Below are positions 1 through 12,000 of a DNA stretch of 64,000 nt, one piece after another (the first letter of the stretch is position 1; each line of letters begins with the position of its first letter). Source of the stretch: Cheilinus undulatus (Eukaryota; Chordata; Actinopteri; Labriformes; Labridae). Below the pieces are notes generated by a model. The model saw only the letters and a list, made by a program, of their open reading frames with translations. It was not told the DNA's origin and did not search any database. Location: positions 26,725,855 through 26,789,854 of the forward strand of contig NC_054867.1 in NCBI RefSeq assembly GCF_018320785.1, written 5' to 3'. The position numbers and the translations under genes are program-made.

Positions 1-1444
1 CAAAGAGTCCCACCCTGCAAATTCTACCATCTGTGAGTCACAAACAGATTAAATTAGAAGACAGGATCTCAAAATCTGACAGCCTGTCCTCAAACATGAT
101 ATATTCATATTCACCCTGTGTCCACTTTGTCTCAGATACAGTTACTATTTAGTAATGAAGGCAATGCATGAAATATTCAGCTTCAGCAGATTTACAGACA
201 GTATTTGTTGTCTTGATATCACTTAAGCTGAAGAAAACTGTAGAAAACATGCCAACTTAAGAAGAGGCGGAAACGTAAAAATGTATGTGGGAGAATTGAG
301 GAAAGACATTCATGTTGCAAATAAAAGTGGCATATTGCATCATCCTCAGGAAGACTTTATGTGAGGTACCAAATAATCCACTTTCCTCTTATCTTTAAGC
401 TTCTCACAGATTTACCTCCTCAGAAAAAAAAGAAGCACTGGGCATCCTGTGTCTCTGATATTTATTCTCCATGTTTCATTTATTTTTGAATGCTTGATTA
501 ATAATTTTACCATTTACTAGAGGGGTTCTCAAACTTTTCAGCCTGACCCCTAAATATCAGTGCCAGAGATCGAGGACCCCTACCATCCCTGAATGTGGTT
601 AAAGTGTTTAGTGTTGCACAAAGCATTATATACAAGTTTACATTTTAGGATTTTTTGTACACATAAGTTACATTTTTGCATTAATTTCACTTAATAACTT
701 TGAAATGTAACTCATTAAGGTTTTTTATTAGAGTGTATCACTTGAACTCATTTGAAATTCCTCTGGGTTTTTTTTTTTTTTTTGGAAAGCCTCCCTTTCT
801 GTATGTCACTGTTTAAGCTGATGTTTTATTATGTTACAATGTCATTTAGCAGACACTTTTGTCCAAAGCGACTTACATTCACTGTACTTATTGTTTATTG
901 TGAACTTTGTGAGTCTAAAGAAGTGTTACTTTTGAAACTCCATAACACCGCCATTCTTCTAGTCAGGTATCCATGGAAAAAGAGAACTTTGATCTCAATG
1001 TGACTAACCTGGTTGAATAAATAAAATAAAATAGACTTCTTCCTGGATGTTTCAACATTTCCTTCCAGGCCCACCTTCGAGACCCACTGGAAACAGCTCT
1101 GCAACCCACTTTTGGGTCCCAACCCGCAAATTGAGAACCACTGGACCTTGCTATGAGTGAAAACATTTTCCTTCTTAAGATAGAAACGCTTTTCCACAGT
1201 TACGGGCCCATTGTGTAAAAAAATAAAAGGGACAACGGTCATTTTTTCTTTCTTTCTCTTCCTTTCTTTCCTCTTAAAAACTAAAACTAAAACTAATAAA
1301 ATCGTTTTTTACTTTTATATGAATATTTGTGCACACCTTATGTAAAAACAGCTGGTGAAACATAAACACAATATCGACCACCGACTCTTTTGCACCCACA
1401 CGGCACTGCACAGGTTAAGAAGCAGACGCTGTTTATATCCTGTG
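1..1444. other. Upstream flank of spryd3, repeat-bearing, no gene seen
   Basis: I see no coding exon here on either strand. The stretch is AT-rich and holds a hAT-like repeat (about 519-1144). Within that repeat, about 832-880 resembles a very common fish dispersed repeat (core TTTAGCAGACACTTTTGTCC). The short open frames show no recognisable protein and no splice context. Confidence 0.5.
519..1144. mobile_element. hAT-like non-autonomous element
   Basis: The ends are inverted: the left reads GAGGGGTTCTCAAAC and the right, on the other strand, reads CAGTGGTTCTCAATT. This CAGNGGTTCTCAA terminus is typical of vertebrate hAT elements. No convincing 8-bp target duplication is left and there is no transposase frame. 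Another dispersed fish repeat appears nested near 832-905. Exact ends are uncertain. Confidence 0.45.
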
Positions 1445-1563
1445 AGCTGATTGGTCATGGGGGCAGGACTTCCGGTAGCGCAGGTTGGACATAAAGTGAC
1501 AGACTTCATCTCCTTAAATTTTGAGGAAAACCTGAAGGACGACGCTTTACACGTATAAAAACA
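1445..1563 (+). promoter_or_regulatory. Candidate spryd3 promoter and untranslated first exon
   Basis: An inverted CCAAT box (GATTGGTC, 1449-1456) lies 12 bases before a canonical ETS site (ACTTCCGGT, 1468-1476), a common arrangement in TATA-less broadly active promoters. A good splice donor (ACA|GTAAGAA) follows at 1563/1564. The spryd3 start-codon exon opens with a strong acceptor (2945/2946), so an untranslated exon upstream is required. Assigning it to this place is inference; no transcript evidence is available. Confidence 0.35.
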
Positions 1564-2945
1564 GTAAGAAACTAACATAAGACATCCAGACGTTTAGTAG
1601 TGTGTGTATTACCTAAGGTTTAATATTGTTTACACCACAGTTTCAACTACACAGCGCGGTAATGTTGTATCGCTGAAAGCAGCTAGCCAGCCAACCGAGT
1701 CTGCCTGTAGTTTGGTAAATTTAATGCTGCGTTTACGGAAGGCTCGTAAATAGGAAGTCCGAGAAAGTAACGCGGAACAAAGAAAGAATGTAGATGATAA
1801 ACAGCATTTTGGCATATTTTTCCAAGTCATGGAAACATATGGTGACATCCTCTACTGTTTAGTGCAGTTGTTACTGAGGTGAAATATATTTTTAATCATA
1901 AATTAAAAAGGCCCATAACTTCCTCGTATTGTTTTGGTTTAAGAGGAACAGACAACAGTAAAATGGATTTGTATGAAACTACTCTACCCCAACGTATGCC
2001 TATTAAACTGGAAACAGAGGCCTAAGATGTAAAAAAAATAACTCTTCTGTTTAGTTACGAATAGATTACGCGCACCTGGCGTAGGTATTAGAAAAGGTAC
2101 TTCCACGTTGACCCCAGTTGTGATTACATAACCATTAAATCATATTTATATACAGTATTGTCGTAGTGCTGAATTTAAACGATCAATAAGTTGTGACTGA
2201 AAATATTGTGAAAATAAACTGATTCTTTTGCTCCTGTATTTTAACCTTGCAGATGTGGCGAACTATTCAATTAACTATACATTTGTTGTATTGGCACTGC
2301 TCAGTCATTTTACACGCGTCACACTTTTACTGGTAATGTTGAAAGTTACATTTAAAGCGATCAGGCACACATTACTAAATTTTGGCATCTCATACACTCA
2401 TCCAAAAATCCAGTCTGTACTTGAATCAGTCCCAGATCATTTTGGGTGGAGGACACCTTTGGGACACACCTGACCATCACGGGACTCACACGAACAGGGG
2501 ACTCGCAATCATGCCTGCTGGCGGTATACAGTCACTGTCCAGGCCTTTGCTTGTCTTTGGAATGTGGGATTGAACTTAAATGGAAAAAAACAAACCTACG
2601 CACTGACTCCTTCACAGGAAGGGTTTGGCCTGAGCTTCAAAGCCAAGACCTTCTTGTTGTCAGGCAACAGTGGTGATCATTTTGAGGTCAAAGATGTTTA
2701 CTGTGTGTTTTTGGAGGATCTGTTCTTTTATGGTCCGGATCCTGCTTGGTCTTCTGCACAAGCTGCTATGGCTAATCATTTACTGAACGACTGAGATGTA
2801 AATTGAAAAGGCCAAAAAAAGAAAAAAAAATTGATCAATCAATAATATGTTACACAAAGTAACAAAAATAGATGACCTATGTTTATCACAGTACCATAAA
2901 AATGAATAACAGCATTTTTTTTTTGTTCTTTTTTGTGTATCCCAG
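1564..2945 (+). other. Probable spryd3 5'UTR intron
   Basis: No recognisable gene. It ends in a T-rich tract and acceptor (GTGTATCCCAG) directly before the exon carrying the spryd3 start. A 76-codon open frame at 2564-2794 matches no family I know and has no splice or start support. Confidence 0.35.
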
Positions 2946-3092
2946 TTTGTAATGATTTTCCGACATGGACGACATAAACCTTCACTATCGTTTTCTAAAC
3001 TGGAGGAGGAGAATCAGAGAAATTCGTGAAGTGCGGGCAGTGAGATATCGGGAACGTCTGAAAAAGATGCTGAGGGATGGAGACATACTCAG
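2946..3092 (+). CDS. spryd3: spryd3 coding exon 1 (start codon)
   Basis: The exon follows an acceptor at 2944-2945. Coding begins at 2965 after 19 untranslated bases and encodes residues 1-42, ending with two bases of codon 43 (CTC AG|GTAACAG). It carries the conserved basic segment NWRRRIREIREVRAVRYRER. Confidence 0.92.
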
Positions 3093-6000
3093 GTAACAGT
3101 GATAAGTAATGGCACTGTTAGACTTTTTGTTATACTGATTTAAAGCATCATATATCAGAGCTCCATTTGCTTTATCTGCCATTTTCCTGAGTGTGTCAGA
3201 AGTGATGGTCACATTCACTTCTTTTTTACTTGTAGGTATCATGGGAATTCAGATGAAGTCGGCTGTTTTGTGGCTGCCAGGCCTTTGTCGAAGCGAAATC
3301 GCTATTTCGAAGTAAGAATTGATCCTTTTCTTTCGCCCCATGACTGTGAGTACATCATGAGTCACATCAGTGCAAAGTTACAAATTTGCCTTATTTACAA
3401 TAACTCTATACTTTGAGTGGTGATTAAACAATGAACCTTAAATGATTCTGGTAGCTTCATTGTTTATGAAAAATAAATGCAACTATCTTCCTTTGTCAGA
3501 CGACTTTAATGCCGGCTTCAGCAGTCTGTTTCCACAGTTAACTAACATTGATGACTAGATCTAGATCAGTGTTGCTCAAACCTGCAAAACCAAAGAGCCA
3601 AATTGTTGACAAATACCTTTGCAAGAGCCACAATCCAAACCTGAGGGAGAAATCCAATTGATACTAAATAAATAAGTATTAACAAGAGTAAGCAGAGAGC
3701 TTGGTTTCAGCTTTCATTTTCATTATTTTTCTTTATCTGCAGTCAATAAAGATAAGTGATTGGATTAAAAAGCAATTTTATGCTATTAGTTTTTATTCCC
3801 ATTGTCAGCTCCATCAGATATCTGTCAACTTTGTCAAGTGATGATTTTGTTCATTATACCAAAAATACTTAATCCTCTGTTAATTTTATTCTACTTATTT
3901 GATAAAATGTCAGCTTATAAATATGCAATAATAACTTACTTATTTAAAAAGATTAGTTTGAATTTGGTTAAACTTAGATATTCAGAAAATGATTAAATTC
4001 AGAGATGAGACACTTACAGAAAATTCAAAAATGAGTGGCATCATACATTTTATTACCAAATATTATAATTTAATACCAATATTGGATAACTGAAAACTTG
4101 ACATTGATCTGGATTTGATCGAATAAAAAGTTAAGGTTTTTAGGGGGAAGAGCCACAAATTGTCACATAAGAGGCACATGTGGCTCAAGAGCCACGCGTT
4201 GAGTGTCGCTGCTCTACATGCTTTTATTTCTGACATTTATCAGCGTTTTTACTTAAAAAGTTTAGAAAGTGTCATGATAAAACAGATTCATTGTGCTGTT
4301 TTAATACAAGTCAACTAATTCAAATGAAGAGTGAAGGCATAAAAATGGGACCAATGAAGATCTGCTTAAGTTTCTTTGGGTACTTATATGTATCCTTATG
4401 TATGTATAGGGCTGTTCCTGCGCTGAAGTTTTAACACATGAATTTTGATTCAGCACACTATATTCAATGGTTTAATCAAATATTATAGGAGGTAAACAAT
4501 AAGATAGATACACTTATTTGAGCTATAAAACATTGTCATTCATAAGACAGCAGTTTAAGCTCTCATATATTTCAGAAAAAATAGAAGCAGTGTCAGTGGT
4601 ATCAGTGTTTGTTATGAATTTGAGACTCTAGAATTTTTCTGTGTTGTTGAGTGGAGACTTGGCCAGCTTTATGCGTGTGATTACCTCCACATAGTCGAAC
4701 CATAATAAAAATTAATCATGACACTTCCTGGGAACAGGAGAGAGATCTTTCATCCTAGAAATAGATTTGTAGAAATACTTGGCAGCGCTTTCTCTGATGT
4801 GTGAGTGGACCAGGCCCACAGTAGTTAAAGCTGATCCTCTGGGTGATATAATGTCTAATTTATGCTCAAACCATTGCTTGTAAGGTCAAATGCATTGTGT
4901 ACAAGTGAGGATAAATCTTAGCTCAATAAATAGCAACAATTCCTGTTAGATTCAAACACAAACTGGTTCTGTTTGATCAAACCAGAGTTTAACTTTGGAT
5001 TACATTACTCCAATTGTGAAGCCTATGGGAGGTGACAGTATTTTAGAAATAAAAAAGAACAAATAAGTAAAAACTTTACAAGAAACTCACTTCATAGTGT
5101 TACAGCACATTGAAGAAACTTAAATCTAGCAGTTATACTTTCTTGTCAAAATATTTCTTTTCAGTTATTATAAGCCTTGTTAATCTGATGAGTAAAAAAT
5201 ATCTAATTATAAGATATGAAAAGCAAAAATACTACATGCATTGATTGTGTTTAGTAGTACAGCAAGCACATTTTACTGGTTGAGTGTGTTGAAGAGATGT
5301 TTATATCAACAGTGCCTTCAGAAAGTATTCAAACCCCCTTCACTTTTTAAATTTTGAGGTGTTGCGGCCTGATGCTAAAGAAAAGAAAATCATATTTATT
5401 CTCATTAATCTTTACTCTTTAACCCATAATGGCAAAGTGAAATTTGAATTTTAGACATTTTTGCAAATTTGGGAAAAAATGAAAACTAAATATCACATTG
5501 ACATAAGAATTCAGTCCCTTTGCAGAAACACTTGAAATCTAGCTCAGGTTGCTCCAGTTTCTCTTGATCTTTACCGATATTCCAACACCTTGATTGGAGT
5601 CCATCTGTGGCGAATTTTATTCGATTGGTCGTGATTTGGAAAGGCACACATCTCTCTGTAGAAGGCATCACAGCTGACAATACATATCAGAGCAAAAACC
5701 AAGTCATGAGGAACTGCCTGCAAAGCTCAGAGACAGGATTGTTGACAGGCACAGATCTGGGGAAGGCTACAAATATCTGCTGCACTGAAGGTTCCCTAGA
5801 GCACAATGGCCTCAATTATTTTCAAATGGAAGAAGTCTGGCATAGCCTGGACTCTTCCAAGAGCTGAATTTATAGCAGAGTTGTTAGACAGAAGCCTTAG
5901 AGCAAAACACATGAAAGCCCGCTTGGAGTTTACTGTAAGCATCAAGGCCTTATTTTTTGCTTTTTCATCATTGTTTCACTTTTCAAGTGACTTTGGCTTT

Positions 6001-9000
6001 TGATAACTGTAATTAGATCATTCTGACCAGAACTGAGGCATATTTGGCGAAGACTTGGATTTTTGCAGTGCACCACATGCATTTCCTCTTGTCACTCTAC
6101 AGAAAATGTGTTCCGCTATCACTGATTTTGTATACTAAAGTTTCTGTTGCCATGCCATCCATCTTCTTCATTGTAGTATGAAACATGCATGTGTTAGACT
6201 CAGGCTGCAAAGAACACTAGCTGCATGCAACAGTGCACCAGCAGGCACAGTTTTTAAAATCATGTATGTTGTGTTTTCTCCACTGAAAGGTAATTGGCAC
6301 TCAACTATTTACAAACTTTCTAAATCATGACCAAGTTAAAGTGCCAGTCTAAAAATAAGGTCAGCACTTAACTTCATACTAGGGTTGCACAATAAAGTGC
6401 TATTTTAATATCATTTCAATATAAGTTTTTGCTATAAATACATGGCAGAATTCTTAGTTTATTACAATCGAGAAACAAATATTTAATTGACAAAAGTGAT
6501 GTTTTTTCAGTTAGCATATAATAATTTTCCTTTGGCCTGAGTGTTACAGTTGGATTGTCATACTATTTTTGAGACCATCAGATGAATTTCAGACTATCAG
6601 CTCCCCTGAGATGAAAAGGTGCTGATTTAGAAGTGAAAAAATATGCTTTTTTATTTGTGTTGGATTCAGGAGGGACATGCTGCCAATTGCTATAGCAAAA
6701 GTGGAAAACAGAATTTATAGTATTATATTTATTATACTTTATATTATTTTATATTGTTCAGGCCAAAGTTGAAAGTAGACTGAAGTATAAAATATTTAGA
6801 TTTTAATTCTGAAATTCCAATGTTAATTGCCCGTATTTAACCCTACATAATCAGGTTTTAGGTGGACGTCATCCTCTGTATTTTTTAATATCACAATAGA
6901 TACTGCAGAAAGAAAAGAGATCGCAGTGTCAGTTTCTCCCAGTTTCGTTCAGCCCTACTTCAAACAGTGAAATAAATGAGGAAACAGATGTACAGACTTG
7001 ATCTAAATCAGGAGCTAATCCTGTCTCAGCCCTGACAAATTGGTTTCACAGGGCCAAATCTGTCACAGCTCATAACAAATCATGTGCTGCTTTGTTTATT
7101 TCTCTGCTTCTGCTTATCTAGACCATGTAGTTCATAAACAACCCAAGACAGAGAGTGTTAGTCAGAATAAACCGTGTTCAAACCTGCCTTAAACACGCAT
7201 CCTGCCCAGGTGTGACATGTAGTGAAACAGTAACTAACCCTCTCAACCTTTATACTTTCGTCTGCTTCATAATTGTGAGTCACTTTGTGGGAAAGACGTT
7301 TGCGTAAAAGATGGGAGATAGTTATAATAATAATAATACATTTTATTTATAAGCACCTTTCTGAACACTCAAGGTCACTTTACAGATAAAACCAAGCACA
7401 ATAAAAACAATAGATAAAAGCAAACACAGTATAAAATGGGACAAAGAAATTACAAAGAATAGGCTATCCTGAACAGGTGGGTTTTGAGTTTAGATTTGAA
7501 GAGAGGGAGAGAGTTATTGTAGGTTTTTTGGTTCACCAGTATGCTTTACTCTGAAATAAAGGCAAGTATTACTTATTACCCTCAGGAGACCATAGTTGAG
7601 GTCATGGGAAAGAACTTAAAAGTTTTTCCCCTTCCCCTAGTCCTGGATTTGGCAGCAGGCTCTGGTTGCAGTACATCCATGTAAGGCTCCTCAGAAATGA
7701 TGTCATATGGTCAGAATTCAGTTATCATAACAATAGTGAGGGCAGGCATTTTACTGAAGGGCTTTCACTTTGACACAACAAGCAGTGCTGTACAGATACA
7801 CTGTTTAGTTTCCCGTTTGTGTGTCATGAAGAAAAAAGAGAAGCAGCACATATAGAAACCTAAAGTAAAGACGTGTGATAGATAATCTATGGCTGCATGC
7901 TCGAAGGAGCAGATAAACCAGGAACACTATAGCACAAATCTCTTTAAATCGCTTTTACCAACATAAAACCTGTCAACATCTGAACTAGAAGTGAGACACT
8001 TTGAATCACTGAACAGTTCTTGGATGGTTTACTATTTATAGTCTGAATAAAATGAATATTACTGTCTCTAGTAATCCCTTAAAAGCGTTGCAAACTAACA
8101 GCATTGATTGCCACTAGTGTCAGCCCATTCTCTGTTTGGGCCAGTTAGCAATAAAAGCTAGTGCTGTTGTATTCAGCATTTAGTAAGTATTGCAGCTAAC
8201 GAGGCTGTTGACTCTTCTTCAGTTTAAATATAAAGACTCAAAGGCTGTTGAAACATGATTGTTGGCCTTGATTAAAACCTGTTTCTTATAAACATAACAC
8301 ACAGAATTTTTTATTACTGAAGTTCATTTATGTCTGTGGTTAATCATGTATCTCTGACTATATCAAACCTAATAAATCTGGATGGAAAAAGCCAATTCAT
8401 CTGTGTCCTTGGTCCTCACTGCAGCGCTGCCTTACTCCCCCACCTTTTCTGCCTCGACAAAGTTTCCTCTGCTTTAGCTGTCTCACAAAGTGAAAGCCTC
8501 CCACATATGATTTGAAATGAGTAGTTCATCCCCGGTGGTTACTGAGGAAGTAATGACAGCATCTTTGAAATTCAAGGTTTAAAGACGCCTCTTCTTGTGA
8601 CAGATGCAGAATAAACTCTTGTTTTATTTGGAGGATACAGTGATATGTTTATCGACTAGCTTTGTTTTCATCTTATATCTCTGAATTTCACGATGTTTGA
8701 AAAATTTAAAGTCATCAGTTACAAAAATACATACAGTGCCATGAAAAAGTATTTGCCCCCTCTCTGAATCCTGAAATTTTTGCATATTTATCACACCTAA
8801 ATATTTTGGATCATCAAACCAATTTTTATATTTCGCAAAGACAACCCAAGTAAATACAAAATGCAGTGTTTGAATGATTAGGCCATTCTTTAAGGGGGAA
8901 ATAAAAATCCAAACCTATCTGGCCCTGTGTGAAAAAGTCATTTCCCCCCTGAACCTAATAACTGGTTGTGCCACCCTGGGCAGCAATAACTGAAATCAAG

Positions 9001-12000
9001 CGTTTGCCATAACTGGTAATGAGTCTTTCGTATCATTGTGGAGGAATTTTGGCCCACTCTTCTTCGCAGAATTGTTTTAACTCAGCCATATCGGAGGGTT
9101 TTTCGAGCAAGAACTGCGCATTTCATTTGCTGTACACTTGTTGGTGTATTTTGGGTAGTTGTCCTGCTGCATAACCCAAAAGTGCTTGAGCTTGAGGGCA
9201 CATACTGATGGCCGGACGTTGGCCTTCAGGATTTTCTGGTAGACAGCAGAATTCATTGTTCCATCAATCACAGCAAGTGGTCCAGGTCCTGAAGCAGCAA
9301 AGCAGCCCCAGACCATCACACAGCTGCCACGATGTTTTACTGTTGGCATGATGTTCTTTTTATCAAATGCTGTGTTATTTTTACGCCAGATGTAATGGGC
9401 CGCGCAGCTTCCAAAAGTTCAAGTTTTGTCTCGTCAGTCCACAGAATATTTCTCCAAAAGTCTTGGGGATCATCAAGATGTTTTTTGGCAAATGTGAGCT
9501 TTTTTTGTGTGTTCATTTTTGTCAGCAGTGGTTTTGGCCTTGGAACTCTCCCATGGGTGCTATTTTTGCCCAGTGTCTTTCTTATGGTTGAGTCATGAAC
9601 TCTGACCTTAACTGAGGCCAGTGTGGCCTACAGGTCTTCGGATGTTGTTCTTTTTCTTTTGTGACCTCCTGGATGAGTCGTTGTTGCACTCTTGGAGTCA
9701 GTTTGGTTGGCCAACCACTCCTGGGAAGGTTTACCACTGTTCCTAGTTTTCTCCATTTGTGGATAATGGCTCTGACTGTGGTTTGCTGGAGTCCCAAAAC
9801 TTTGGAAATGGCTTTGTATCCTTTTCCAGACTGATAGATTACAATCACTTTGTTTTTTCATTTGTTCTTGAATTCCTTTGGATCGTGGCATGATGCGTTT
9901 CTTTTTGAGATCTTGTAGCCTACTTCACTTTGTCTGACAGTTTCTATTTAAGTGATTTCTTGATTCAACAAATCTGGCGGTAATCAGGCCTGGGCGTGGC
10001 CAGTGAAATTAAACTCAGCTTTCCAAAAATTGTGGTTATTCACAGTTAACTCATGATTTAACAAGGAGGGCAATTACTTTATCACACAGGGCCAGATAGG
10101 TTTGGATTTTTATTTCCCCCTTAAAGAATGGCCTAATCATTCAAACACTGCATTTTGTATTTACTTGGGTTGTCTTTGCGAAATATAAAAATTGGTTTGA
10201 TGATCCAAAATATTTAGGTGTGATAAATATGCAAAAATTTCAGGATTCAGAGAGGGGGCAAATACTATTTCACAGCACTATAATTTGCAAGAAAATGGCT
10301 TTGAATGAGGATATATACCTTTTGTGTTTTGGGATAATAAAATAAAAATATGATTTTTACGGCAGTGATACTTTCCTTTCTGTTTTTAGTATTAATTTCT
10401 TGTGGGTTTTTTGTAGGTGACCATCACTGATACAGGAGTGAGGGGGATGATTGCTGTGGGTTTGGTGCCACAGTTCTACAAACTGGACCACCAGCCGGGC
10501 TGGCTCCCGCAGTCTGTGGCCTTTCATGCTGATGATGGAAAGTATGTGACAGTGAGGTTTTTTTGAACAAATCATGTAGACTAAAGATGTGGAATTCCAT
10601 AATTGATATCCATTTTTTCTTTGTCCTCCTAGCCAAAATGGTCATTGAGAGATTAGTGTTTGTATTGGACTTTAGAATTTGTTATGTAAATAACTCACTT
10701 TGTACGATTTTTTTAAAGTTATGAGAAAACATTACATATCTTATGATCATCATTAGAGCACCAGAAAATTGATGAGCATTGGGGAAGTACACAGGACTGT
10801 CCATTTACAGTTGTTAAAAGAAAATATGATGTGAATGTTTGCTCTCTGTTTCTGCTTAAAAGATCATACTGGAATATATCAACCCAATGCAACAGTGCTA
10901 AAAATGCCCAGTCTCAAAGTAGAGCTTCGGTTTTCTCTTAGTAGAAAGTTAGCTTACTGTGGATTCGTGAAAAGCAAATAAAGGGAAAGATGGGAGAGAG
11001 ATTGAAATAACATGGAACAAAAACACAGGCCTCATTATCTCAGAAAAGTTTGAGTCAATAGAAATGTGCGTATAAGACAAACGTAAGAATAAAACAGTGA
11101 GAATCAATAACTTTGGTATAGTCCTCTGACTTAACATTCTTTAGAGAAAATACTCAAGAGGAAGAAGCAAATGATTGTTATTAGTCTTCTTATTAGGTTA
11201 CTAAAAGAATATTTTGCTTGTCCTCTGATTTTTCTCAGTAAAAATGTTCAATATCCAGGACCTGATGATGAGCCCTTATCTTATACATTTGACCTGGCCT
11301 ACTTGTCTCTCTACAGGCTGTATAATGGAAACACTCTAGGACAGCAGTTTGGTCCTAAATGCTGCAGAGGTGACAGAATCGGCTGTGGGATATCTCTAGA
11401 CTCTGAGGATGGACATTTAACTGTGTTTTTTACCAAAAATGGAAAGGAAGTAAGTTCTCCTCACCCTTTCTTTACTTTACATAGAAACATTCAACCAGAA
11501 TGCTCTGGAAAGTATATTGAGTATTGCTGTCAAATGTTTGATTAATTTTGATTACTTAATCTCGGGGATGAATAATATTAAAACATGTTTGCTGGTTGCT
11601 TGCGCTCTGATGTGAACACACAGTCGTCTAAAGTAACTTTGTAACTTTGATTAGAAAAAGTGAAAAATTTCTCTGTATTCAAAAGTTTTATAAATTTATG
11701 AAAAAAAAAATCCCATATTCTACAGATTAACACCCCCCCTAGATTGACTTCTAAGTGGACAATCTGTCCTTGGTCTCAACTTCTTCTGTTTCAGAAGCTA
11801 GTAGAAATTTTTAATGCCATTCAGAAACATTTCCTTTCTGATATTTTTGTAACTATATATAAATATAACAATAATGCAGTCTTTCTCAAATTATCGACAT
11901 ATGTGATTAATTGCACTTAATTAATTACATATAGCCTAACTGACAGAGCTAATATTTATCTAACCTGCAAAGCAGGTGGATTGGCCAGATAGGATGTCTG

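Larger units (their letters stand above)
3312..10416 (+). other. spryd3 intron 2 (7.1 kb), transposon-rich
   Basis: No host exon is visible. It contains two hAT-type elements (3567-4211, 6380-6957), a truncated Tc1-like element (5310-about 5880), a fish dispersed repeat (about 7320-7760) and a full-length Tc1-like element (8735-10280). The rest is AT-rich with nothing recognised. Confidence 0.7.

Noticed and set aside
2564..2794. 76-codon open frame upstream of spryd3
   Set aside because: No family recognised, overlapping frames equally open, and no link to the spryd3 start exon, which has stops just upstream of its ATG.
11171..11545. 124-codon open frame as a separate gene
   Set aside because: It is spryd3 exon 4 (11317-11449) with open intron on both sides.
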